64,000 nucleotides of DNA from Phaeosaccion multiseriatum. Its lineage: Eukaryota; Ochrophyta, other classes. The position numbers and the translations under genes are program-made. A model generated the notes under the pieces. The model did no database searches. It was not told the origin of the DNA and saw only the letters and a list, made by a program, of their open reading frames with translations. The DNA lies in assembly GCA_965112735.1 (NCBI GenBank), contig OZ218952.1, positions 4,278,001 to 4,342,000 on the forward strand, read 5' to 3'. Shown here in pieces: positions 36,201 to 46,161 of the stretch; position 1 is the stretch's first letter; every line of letters starts with the position of its first letter.

Positions 36201-38311
36201 GTGCTCGTGACTTGAATGTTGAACGCTGCTGTCCGTCGCGATGAGGCATGCGATGGTCCCCTACTCGCAGTCCAATTCCACGGTTTTGTTGCCTGTTGTT
36301 CTTTTTTTCTTCTCTCCTCTTGCTTGGCGAACAAACCAAATGGCAACTGAAGCGTCCCTTGGCTGCGCCTGTGATGGCCGCCGGGAGGAGAAGCGTGACC
36401 TTCACACCCATCCCTCCACAAGGGGGAGAGAGAATACCTTCAGGAAGAGGAGGGGAAGATCGCGGGGGATGGGATTATAGTCCGGAGGCCTCGGAGGCAT
36501 ATGCAATGGAGACGAGCCCTTCCCCTCCTCCCGCTGTGGTTTCGTCATCGCCATCGCCGCCCCCAGTCTCCAGTCAGCCTTCGCCCTACCACTCCTATTT
36601 GGTGTCGAAGGAGGCTTTGATGACGGTGGGACGGAGGCATTCCTTTCACCGCTCTCAGGAGGAGGAGGAGGAGGAGCAGGAGGAGGAGGAGAGGGAGCAA
36701 CAGGAGCATGAAGGAGACGTGCGTGATGACAGGCAACACCCGTCTTATAGTCGGGCGTCACAGAGGCGGCGTCTTTCTCTGCCACCGCCCCCGGGGGGGC
36801 TGGCCTCGCCTGTCTCGGTTATGGTGCCTCTCGGCGGCTCCGTCTCCTCGTCCAGTCAGGTGCAGGTGCCCCCCAACCTTCGCTCCTTCTACCCTGCCGC
36901 CCAGAGCAAGACCCTGCGTATGCTCAGCAAAACGAGGAATCACAAGGGTTTCCAACCAGGCATGTCTGCAACGGACCTGGGACTGCGGTTGGGGCGCAGT
37001 TTTCGAGCATCTTTTGGGCCCAGCGGCCAGCTTCTGACGCTGAAAAAGGGATGGGCAAAGCAGGGAGGGAGCGGTGGTGGTGGTGGCGGATTTGGGTGGT
37101 CGGTGGTCATCAAGAAGGTGGATGCTCTTCCAAGCCAAGCTGGAAAGCCGGTGCGGGCCCTCTTCGAGCCTCTGCTGCGTGTGCACGAAAAGACCTCAGG
37201 ATGCGTCCGAGTCATGGCATCGCCCGCTTCGAGGGAGGACGGGCAAGCAGCAGCAGCAGCAGCAGGAGGAGGAGGAGGGGAAGGTGAGGCTGCCCTCATG
37301 GCAGACACCGCCGTGGCGCCTCTGTGGCAGCTTCCTCGAGCAGAGTGGACCAAGACGGACGACTCTGCCTACGGGCTGCTCGTGCGAGGCATGCAGGCGT
37401 ACGGTCGAGCGCTGTCGTCGTCGTCGTCTTCTTCGTCGTCCTCGTCCTTCTCCTCCGTGCCGGTGGCTGTGGACTCACCGGAGTGGGTGGTGGGGCAGGC
37501 ATGGCGTTTGGCCAATGCCCTCTGGGGGCAGGAGGAGGGGAGCACCCCTTCGGAGAGCATGTGCAGAGGCAGTGCGGACCTGCCCAGACGGCCCGGCTTG
37601 GGGCAGCACGGGGGAAGCGGCTTGGGCGCCATGGAGCGCCGTCAGGCCTTCATCGCACAATGCCTCAAGCAGGCAATGAGTCCTTGCGTCAATGGCGGCG
37701 GTGGTTCTTCTGCTTCGTCTGGTGGGGACGCCACTACTGGCGACAGTGGCTATCTTGGTCATGGGGGGGCAACGACGACGGGGACAGGGACAGGGACAGG
37801 GACAGAGACAGGGGCTTCTGAGGTGATTTTGAAGCGGATTTTAGACCTCATGACCACTCAGCGGTCTGAGGAGGCGGCACTTGCGGCAGCGGCAGCGGGC
37901 CTCCTTCGCTTGGCCACTTTGCTCGCCTTGGGGGGGGGCACGACAAGGGACTCCTTCGTGCAGGACCAGCTCAGTCGACAGATTGCAGTGTGGAAGAAGA
38001 GCGCGGCGGCCAAGTTTATTTCCCCTACGCTGCTGCGCATTTACTCGCTTCTCTCCGGCCGGGTGAGTGAGTGAGTGAGTGAGTGAGTGAGGTCCCTTCC
38101 CCTGGTATCCTACTTTCCCCTCCCTCCCTCCCTCCCCTGGAGTAGCGGAAGGCGTATGTGTGTCTGTCTGGGTTGGGGTATTTTTGCCCCTTCGAATCAG
38201 CTGCTTGGTTGTTTTCCCTCCCCCCAACCCACCCACCCACCCTCCCATGCTGCCGTTCTGACCAACTCCCCCTCCACCTACTCTCTCCCTCTCTCTCTTG
38301 CACGCCCTCTA

Positions 38312-38376
<65 letters not shown>

Positions 38377-40942
38377 GTGCCCGCGTGTGTATGTAGGTGG
38401 AAGGCAAGGGGCTCGGTAACGGCCCTGAACTGCACCTGGCCGCCAGTCCTCTGGCCGCGGAGGGCGGGGGGGACCCCTCGTCCGCGCACCCCTCTCTGGA
38501 CTGGATCCGGCAAGTAGGCCTTTGCTTGACGGCCCAGCAGAGAGACGTGGGTCTGGACATTTCTCGGGCCATGAGCGGTTTTGAGGCAGCCCTACAGGAC
38601 AGGTCAGTCAGTCAGTCAGTCAGTCAGTCAGTGGGGCGGGGAGAGGGGAGACAGTTGAATTTATTCAAAGTCACTCTTTGTTCGTTCAGTTGTTTGATAT
38701 ATCATACGCCCTTGCTCCAGGGTCCATTGCCCTTAAAAGAAGGCGTGAGCCAGCACTGCTACACGCGTTGCTTGCTGCTGCTCCTGCTGCTGCTACTTAT
38801 GTCCTCTCCTCTCGCGTTGCTTCTCACTCTCCCTCTCTTCAGGAGTGGTCCCAGCTGTCGCCAGCCCTTTGCTCGTTACCTCATTGAGCCCACGCACAGC
38901 CAAGACTTGTCTGTCCGCCAGAGGCAGCGTGTGGACTGCGAGAGGCTCAGTCGTCGCCAACCCCGCCGCCTCCACTGCCTGTTGTACCAACTGCTGGGCC
39001 TCTACACGGAACAGCAGGGCAGCAGCCCGGCCGCGTGCCTGGACCCTCTGTGCGTGACGCCAGACGTGCTTGACTATCGCCACTCTTGGCACCTCATGTC
39101 CATGCTGGATGCCCTGCAGCTGCCCTACCCTGCACTGACGCCCATGCAGCGGTTTCAGGTGGCGGACAGTTTTGTGTTTAATCTTCTCGCCGCGGGGCTG
39201 TGGGAGTGGGCGGTGTACGTGCTCCTGCATTGGGATCACAGAGCAAAGAGGGAGCAGCGGATGGGCGTGGGGCGATGGAGGGGCGGCAGGGGTAGACGCA
39301 GAGGGAGGAGGGGTGGGGGTGGGGGGGGTGTTGACACGGAAGGCGGGTCCACCGACGAAGAGGAGGAGGAGGAGGACGATGACGACCAAGAAGAAGAAGA
39401 GTGGGCGGATGAGGCCCTCCGGCGGCAGCAGGCAGATGAAGACGAGGCGAGGAGCGCAGCGGTGAGGGAGGTGCTACTGCGACACGCCTCCGAGCTGGAC
39501 ATGAGTGGCGACAAGGCCCGGTGGTTGGTGAGAGACCTTGGTGTGCCCAAGGCGTGGCTGGAGGAGTCAGCGGCGCTGAGGGCTGGCTACGAGCATCGCG
39601 AGAAGGAGCACGTCATCAGGTTGTTGGGTGCTGGCCTGTGGGGTAGGGCGCACGACGCCATGATGAGCACCATCGCCCCCTGGTTGCTGAGCATGGGGGC
39701 CACCAAAGTGGACATGCTCCGAGACTGGCTCACCCTGCTTGAGCCGCACAGCGACGAGCCACTCAGAGCGGCGGCCCTTCCCTTCTGGCCCACGCGAGGA
39801 GGTGCGTGTGTGTGTGTGTGTGTGTGCGTGCGTGTGTGGGTGTGCGCATATGTGGAGGGGCGTGCGGTAGTTGGCACTTGCGGTCGTCTCGTTTTCCGCG
39901 CGCGTGTGTGCGTGTGTGTACGACATAAAGAACGCACGCACGCACGAACACCCATGTGGACAGCAATCGGAGAGGCTGAGGTGTATTCGTTTGTTTCCCT
40001 TCCCTCCGTCCCTCCACCGGCCCTCCCTCCCTCAACTGTTCAGAACATGCTCCCTACGCTTTGCCTCATTCGCACTCCTTCACCCCCTCCCCCGTCCTTT
40101 GCTCCGTTGCTCGACAACGACGTGTTGTGTCCGTATTGGGCTCTCGTTCTATGGACTATCAATCGTCTCCTCTCGGTTTATTTATGGACTATCCTCAGGA
40201 ATCGTGCTGGACTACTTGAGGCTCACAGAGAAGGTAGACGGACTCGCTGCCCAAGCCAGAGACATGGTAAGGAGGGAGGGAGGGAGGGAGGGAGGGGGGA
40301 GAGAAGACGAGAGAGAGGAGGACGTACGAGCACGATTAGGTACAGAAGAGGAGAAATAAACTGGAGTGCCCTCACGCTCACATTTGCTTGCTTGCTTGGT
40401 TTCCGTTTCTGTAATCTTCAGGATGAAGACGAGGCGGGGGAGGCGGTGTACGACCTGCAGGATGATGTGATGGACTTGGCAGAGCGCTTGAGGGAGGCCC
40501 CCGCGGTGCTGGTCAGCTCCTACCACACCACCTGCGTTACCAAGGCACAGGTAGGGGGAGGAGTGCTACTGACTGACTCGAGACAAAGCACCAACGCTGC
40601 GTTGAAAGAGTTGGCTACATTGGCAGGAATGCGCATCTCTTTCTCTCTCACATCTCTCTTTTGAAGTCTTTCATCCTCCTCTCTCCCTCACTCTCGTGAC
40701 TCCGTTTGTCTGTGTCTCTGTTGCCCGCGTCTGTCCATCCGTCCCTCCAGGAGCGAATGGCGTTCGTGTGTCGGCTCGAAATGGAGACGAACGTGGCGCA
40801 GATGCTTGTGCAGCTCGGAGGCACCTCGCTCAGGCAGCTCGCACAGACAACAATGGATGCCAGCAAGAGGCAGGAGCAGTTGCTCACATACACAGACAGC
40901 TTCATTGCACAGGCCAATCAAAGCATTGGGGCGGCACAGTGA
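28457..40942 (+). CDS. NUP98: Nup98-Nup96 nucleoporin precursor
   Basis: Eighteen exons: 28457-28475, 29072-30053, 30369-30691, 30881-31195, 31507-31685, 32003-33249, 33696-33809, 34091-34310, 34638-34708, 34884-35266, 35357-35568, 35886-36038, 36353-38062, 38397-38602, 38843-39801, 40199-40266, 40422-40550, 40751-40942. All phases agree, giving 2,493 residues. FG/GLFG-type repeats fill most of residues 1-700. A GLEBS motif (ITAMPAYAGKSFEELRMEDY, about 275-295) is the Gle2/Rae1 binding site. The autoproteolytic domain starts at LLSRRYDVNPSLSAL and ends in VEHFSRYAL, where cleavage is expected between F1164 and S1165. An acidic, Ser/Arg-rich linker leads to Nup96 (WTKTDDSAYGLLVRGMQAY, then the helical ELHLAA...RYLIEPTHSQD...FNLLAAGLWEWAV region). 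Nup98 lines the central channel; Nup96 belongs to the Y-complex scaffold. The precursor is longer than the human one (about 1,800) because of low-complexity insertions. Confidence 0.9.
30090..30161. repeat. 24-bp tandem repeat, three copies
   Basis: Three adjacent near-identical copies of a unit containing GTGGAAGTGGAGAGCAAAGG, just after the donor of nucleoporin exon 2. Confidence 0.9.
38315..38372. repeat. (GT)n tract in nucleoporin intron 13
   Basis: About 28 GT units, 25 bp before the acceptor of the exon 38397-38602; a short GTGA run also follows the donor at 38063. Confidence 0.9.
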
Positions 40943-41448
40943 GGGGAGGCGGGGAAATGCAGCTACCCTCTTAACGACTGTAGGATCATGCCGTACTGAG
41001 GAGGGGTAGGTGGGTGGGTGGAAGGGGGGGCAGCAGTCAACAGTAGAATGGAAAATAGGTAATTATGTTCGCATTTCTTACCTAAGTCTAATGAAGATTT
41101 TGATAGATTGACCATCTCTTCTTGCTGGCGCTGAAGGGAGGAGGGGCGGGGCCAGTATTTATTGTGCAGCAGCAGCAGCAGCAGCAGCAGCAGCGGCAAA
41201 GAAAGACGATGCGCTCCCTTGCCTCGCACCGCATCCACACCCAAGCAAGCGCCAGCCCAACCGGACGATTTAATTCCACTCTCTTCACATTTTTCAGTTT
41301 GTACATGCATTATTTTATTCTAGAGACCACGCTCAGCGGCAGGCGGCAACCGTTTTCAGCAGAGCCGCCTCCTTTGTATATAAACACTCTTCGACCTTCT
41401 CCCTTGCACTGGACCAGGGGATCGGGTAGACAACGACTAGACCACTGA
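40943..41448. other. Spacer between convergent nucleoporin and protease genes
   Basis: The two 3' ends face each other. It includes a CAG run (41168-41192) and a few T-rich stretches. I see no gene. Confidence 0.6.
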
Positions 41449-42239
41449 CTAGACCATGGGATAGGAGGCACAATCCGCCAGACCGCACATGTTCTTCCCA
41501 CGCGCAATCTTAAAGTAACCGTCAAGGCCCCAATCCGCACCCCAAGAGTTCTTGACGAGCCAATAGTCCGTCCCCTCTCCTGCCTCCCCTCCTTCTCCCT
41601 CGGTGCCATAGCCCACCGCCAGCACCGCGTGGTTCACCTCCTCAGGCTCCGTGCCACAAGTTGGGTTGTCATACACGCCAAACGCGAAGGACTTAAAGTC
41701 CGGCGCCACTTGGAAGGCGATGCTCACCGGGCCGACAGTCCCCACAGCTTCGTACAGCTCCTCTTCCGACTTGTACGTGATATTCACAGATCTCTGCACC
41801 GTGGCACCAATGCCCTCTTCGATGAAAGCGCAGTCGCCGCCCACAGCATCGTAAGGGTATGCCTCTTCCGTGTCCAGGCCGGTGTTGTAGCGAACGTACT
41901 CAAACGCGTGCGAAGGGAGGCCTCCGTTGCACCCGTGATTGTCAAAGGCCTCGGCACAGTCCACCAGCTGCTGCTCGCTCAGGAGCACCATATCTCCCGT
42001 CTTGAGGAAGTGGTGGCTCTCCAGGCAGCCTGTGGTGGAGAAGGTCCAGCAAGACCCGCAGTGGCCCTGGTTCTTGACCGGTGATACCGCCCCCTGCTCC
42101 CTCCAGTCCATCTGCTGCGGCACCTGAGTAGGGTCGGGTCTCTGAAACTGACCCAAGGTGTGGGTGGCGGAGCAGTTCTGGGAGCTTGTGTGGATCATCA
42201 AGTAGGCATCCTTGAACTCGTCCCTGCGTGTACGTACGT

Positions 42240-42294
<55 letters not shown>

Positions 42295-42298
42295 GTGC

Positions 42299-42365
<67 letters not shown>

Positions 42366-43124
42366 GTGCGAGTGTGTGTGCGCGTGAGAGAGAGTCAGAG
42401 TGAGTATAGAGAGGGAAAGTGTGTATACTTGGGTGTGTACTACGTGCGGGCCCTTCCTCCCCGCTTCCCTCCCTCCTTACCTCCCTCCCACCCCCACTCA
42501 CCAGCTCATATCCGAGAACTTATTAAGACCCAGCCCGTAGCCCTTCGCCGGCGGGCCTCCCACGGCAACACCCAGGGGAGCAGCGCCCGCGCTTTCCCGC
42601 AAGTTGTGCTCAGATACCTCCTGCAGTGTCTCGCGGAAGATGGCGAACCGCTTCCTCTCCTCCGCCACGGAGCTGTAGCTCTTGCCGTGCGTCTTCTTCC
42701 ATTCATCAAACATGGCCGGGGCCGCAAGCAGCGTCTCTTTGAGCTGGAAATCGTGACTCCTCTCCTCCTCCTGCAAGCTCAGAGACGGCGTGAACATATC
42801 TCTCATCATGGCGTTGCGCGGGGCAGCCTCCCCATCAACCTCCGCGCCAGCCTTCCCCGCGGCGTCAGCACAGTGGAAGACACTCGGTGGAAGTTTCGAA
42901 GCCATGTCTGAAGGAAGGCACTCAGAGGGCACCGCACCGGCCTCGCACCAAACGCAGGCGACACCGGATGCGCTGTCGGTACTGCCCGCGCACGAACTGG
43001 CGCTTTCGGAGAGGCATGAGCTATCCAACACATCGCCAAGAACTTTTTGAAGCAGACCGCTCTCAGCACTGGTACTGGCCACGCATGACACTGCCAGCAC
43101 CTCAAGAATGTGAATGCCTCGCAT
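41449..43124 (-). CDS. Papain-family cysteine protease (cathepsin L-like) with Cys-rich N-terminal extension
   Basis: Two exons, 43124-42502 and 42223-41449, phase 2 junction, 465 residues. The N-terminus looks like a signal peptide (MRGIHILEVLAVSCVASTSA). Residues about 28-85 are Cys-rich (SSCLSES...CVWCEAGAVPSEC...FHC), an extension not present in animal cathepsins. An I29 inhibitor prodomain follows (FDEWKKTHGKSYSSVAEERK...FAIFRETLQEV...LNKFSDM). The mature protease has QGHCGSCWTFS with catalytic C266, VNHAVLAVGYG with H406 and KNSWGADWG with N433, the complete triad, plus the oxyanion-hole Gln six residues before the Cys. It is expected in the lysosome/vacuole or secreted. The single intron is dominated by a (GT)n tract. 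Confidence 0.92.
42240..42373. repeat. (GT)n tract in the protease intron
   Basis: Two GT blocks separated by a short TTGTGCGA interruption that occurs twice. It lies between the two protease exons and begins about 17 bp from the acceptor. Confidence 0.95.
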
Positions 43125-43269
43125 GTTTCTCTTGGTGTGTTATGTTGATGTCGTGTTTTACTCTTTTCGTCAGGACAATGATTTGAAACTCACATTCACC
43201 CACTCACACACACCAAGCAAGTTGTTTACTTTAAGTACCCTTGCACCAAGCCTTGCACACACGCACCCA

Positions 43270-43721
43270 CAGCATCGCTATTGAAAGTGAGGTCCCTCTC
43301 GTTCGTGCGTCGTAGTCCATGCAGCGCTTGCTCCAGGCCTGCGTCGTCTGGTGTATAAAGAACGAGTCCTATTTAAAGCCCCACAGCCCTTCGCTCTCTC
43401 TCGAAGGGCAAGCGAATTGTAGCGAGAGATGCATCCATGAGTACTTCTAGTAGTCATATCACGCTCTCCAGGTGCGCTGATCCATCGACACTCAAGGGCG
43501 CCACACTCGACACCCAACTCATCTGCCGAGGGGGGTGCGTCTCCCTCCCGAGGAGGCCAACAGTCTACCCCTGCTCAACAGACATTCTCGGGCGTCCAGT
43601 AGGAGCTGCAGACACCACAGCTTCACCATCAGCGCTCTACTCACACGGCGAGACAAGAGAGACAGACAAGACCCGTCCCCAGCCGCGATAGGACGGGAAA
43701 CCAATCACAACCCGGGTGTGT
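43270..43721 (+). repeat. PPR-array flank, copy 1, with plus-strand TATA-like box
   Basis: Conserved block found beside each array gene. It holds a GTGAGGTCCCTC start, a TATAAA at 43354-43359 in the context GGTGTATAAAGAACGAGTCC, and a GCAAGCGAATTGTAGCGAGA stretch. A plus-strand ATG follows at 43437 (MSTSSSHITLSRC...). It lies 3' of the first PPR-SMR gene and 5' of the protease gene. Confidence 0.8.
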
Positions 43722-45311
43722 CTAATTCCCTCCATCGACCCGCATCACCACCCTCCCCGGGTTGTGTTCGTCTTCCCATACTTCGACGCCAGGCCTCTGC
43801 TGCAAATAGGCCAGCACCGCGGGCTTGAGAACGCTGACACCATCCTCGCTGCCTCGGCCTCGCCCTGTGATGACTTTGATCTCAGCTCCCGCCTGCTCCC
43901 CTGAGAGCACGTGACGAAGCGCTGCCTTGCTCGTTCCCCTGGTGAAGTCGTGCAAGTCCATCTTCCTCCCAGGCTCCAGCCAGTGTGTGAAGACCCCTTG
44001 CGATACGGCCTCTGCGTATAGCTCGTCAGCAGCCTCCTCGTCGCCACCCTCCTGCAAAGCATCAACGGTAGCGCTGTAGGTGATCTGATTGGGGGCAAGT
44101 CCTTTCTCCTTCATCTCTTTGAAGAGCTTCAGGGCCTCCACGTGGTTGTTGCCGTTGCCACACGCAGTGATGGCTGTGCTGTAGCTGATCACATCTGGCG
44201 TGAGTCCTACCGCCTTCATCTCATTGAAGAGCTTCAGGGCCTCCACGTGGTTGTTGCCGTTACCACACGCAGTAATGGCTGCACTGTAGCTGATCACATT
44301 TGGCGTGAGTCCTATCGCCTTGATCTCATTGAAAAGCATCAGGGCCTCCACGTGGTTGTCGCCACATGCAGTAATGGCTGCACTATAGCTGATAACATCA
44401 GGCCTGAGTCTTGCCGCCTTCATGTCTCTGAGGAGCTTCAGAGCCTCCACGTGGTTGCTGCCGTTGCCGCATGCAGTAATGGCTGCATTGTAGCTGATCA
44501 CATTAGGCCTGAGTCCTACCGCCTTCATCTCCTTGAAGAGCTTCAGGGCCTCCACGTGGTTGTTGTCGTTGCCACATGCAATTATGGCTGAATTGAAGCT
44601 GATAACATCAGGCTTGAGTCCTACCGCCTTCATCTCATTGAAGAGGTTGAGGGCCTGTGTACTTTCGCCAGCTCTGCTACACGCCGTGATGATAGTGCTG
44701 TAGGTCTTCTCGTTAGGGGCGATTCCCTCGTCCTTCATCTCATTGAATGTCTTCAGGGCCTCCACGTGGTTGTTGGCATTGGCACACGCAGTAATGGTGG
44801 TACTAAAGCTGATAACATCTGGCTTGAGTCCTTCCTCTTTCAAAACCCTGAGGAGATGCAAGGCCTCCACGTGGTTCTTGGCATTGGCACAAGCGGTAAT
44901 GACTGAGTTATAGCTGACAACACTCGGCTCAATGCCCTCCTTCTTCATCTCTTCCAGAAGTTTCAAAGCGCCCCTCCACCGCCCGCACTTCCCAATCGCG
45001 GAAATCGCAGCACTCAAACAGTACAGATTGGGCTGCAGGCCCTCTCGCCGTGCGCGTTCCAGAGTAGGCGCGACTCTCTTCCAGTCCTTGCTTGCACCCA
45101 GAGCTTGGATCTCCCTCATGAGCTGCTTCTGCCTCGCCTTGTCACCCCCCCCCCGTCCCCCATTCGAGTAGCAGGAGCATTGTGGGCATTGTGGAAGGGA
45201 GAGCGCAGTCTCTGCCCCACGTTCTGCAGCAGTGCTTCCTAACGGTCTTGCCCTCCTGCCAATGCAGGTCCTGACCACCCTCCTCAACGACATCACTCGC
45301 ATCATCAGCAT
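43722..45311 (-). CDS. PPR-SMR protein, array copy 1
   Basis: Single exon, 529 residues from the ATG at 45311 (MLMMRVMSLRRVVRTC), chosen because the same start is conserved in the next copy. The frame stays open upstream to 45485, but that part is microsatellite-derived. The N-terminus is basic and Ser/Arg-rich, as in an organelle-targeting peptide. Then come LMREIQALGASKDWKRV, about 12 tandem 35-residue PPR motifs (for example SYSAAITACGNGNNHVEAL), and a C-terminal SMR domain (MDLHDFTRGTSKAALRHVLS, VITGRGRGSEDGVSVLKP). PPR tracts bind single-stranded RNA base by base. Plant PPR-SMR proteins act in plastid or mitochondrial RNA metabolism; some SMR domains are nucleases, but the TGRG loop alone does not prove activity. 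The repeats are nearly identical at DNA level. Confidence 0.9.
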   Translation of the reverse strand: MLMMRVMSLRRVVRTCIGRRARPLGSTAAERGAETALSLPQCPQCSCYSNGGRGGGDKARQKQLMREIQALGASKDWKRVAPTLERARREGLQPNLYCLSAAISAIGKCGRWRGALKLLEEMKKEGIEPSVVSYNSVITACANAKNHVEALHLLRVLKEEGLKPDVISFSTTITACANANNHVEALKTFNEMKDEGIAPNEKTYSTIITACSRAGESTQALNLFNEMKAVGLKPDVISFNSAIIACGNDNNHVEALKLFKEMKAVGLRPNVISYNAAITACGNGSNHVEALKLLRDMKAARLRPDVISYSAAITACGDNHVEALMLFNEIKAIGLTPNVISYSAAITACGNGNNHVEALKLFNEMKAVGLTPDVISYSTAITACGNGNNHVEALKLFKEMKEKGLAPNQITYSATVDALQEGGDEEAADELYAEAVSQGVFTHWLEPGRKMDLHDFTRGTSKAALRHVLSGEQAGAEIKVITGRGRGSEDGVSVLKPAVLAYLQQRPGVEVWEDEHNPGRVVMRVDGGN

Positions 45312-45917
45312 TGCAGAGGTGTGTACGCAGAACAGCTTCTCCTCGGTTTTGGTGGGTTGTTTGAGACAAGAAGTCCTTATACTTGGCGACCACCTACAGC
45401 AGCTGGTACTTCGTGAGCGGCTTTTCACACACACACCCACACACACACACACACACACATACACACCCACACCATACACCCACACACGCCCTCAACCCCC
45501 CGACCCACGGCATCGCTACTGAGCGTGAGATCCCTCTTGCTCGTGTGTCATAGTCTATGCAGCGCTTGCTCCAGGCCTGCTTCCTCTGGTGTATAAAGAA
45601 CGAATCCTATTCAAAATTGGGGTGGGGGCTCTTCCCCTGCCCAGCCCTTCTGTGAAAAGGGCAAGCGAATTGTAGCGAGAGATACATCCATGAGTACTTC
45701 TCGTAGTCATATCACGCTCTCCAGGCGCGCTGATCTATCGACACTCAAGGGCGCCACACTCGACGCCCAACTCATCTGCCGAGGGGGGCGGGCCGCGTCT
45801 CCCCCCCGAGCAGGTCAACAGCCTAGCTACCCCCGCTCAACAGACGTTCTCGAGCGTCCGGTAGGAGCTGCAGACACCACAGCTTCACCATCAGCGCTCT
45901 ACTCAGACGGCGAGACA

Positions 45918-46001
<84 letters not shown>

Positions 46002-46161
46002 CCCGTCCCCAGTCCAGAAGCGGGCCCAAAAGAATGGCCTGGCCAGGCATGGTTCCTCCCGAGGGAAAAGGAGCTACCACCAGGAAATGCACAGACAGAC
46101 AGACAGGCCGACACATCCCCAGAAGCGACAGGATGGCACGCCAAACACAACCCGGGTGTGT
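45312..46161 (+). repeat. PPR-array flank, copy 2, with plus-strand TATA-like box
   Basis: The first part is the leader of array copy 1, ending in a CA run (about 45430-45485). The conserved block starts near 45510 and has TATAAA at 45592-45597, GCAAGCGAATTGTAGCGAGA near 45661, and a plus-strand ATG at 45690 (MSTSRSHITLSRR). A (CAGA)n run fills 45918-45998. The last part is the 3' flank of array copy 2. Confidence 0.8.

Noticed and set aside
43270-43360. Conserved array-flank block as a tRNA or snRNA gene
   Set aside because: No cloverleaf or clear A/B boxes; conservation is explained by segmental duplication, though a transcript is possible and is listed as a finding.
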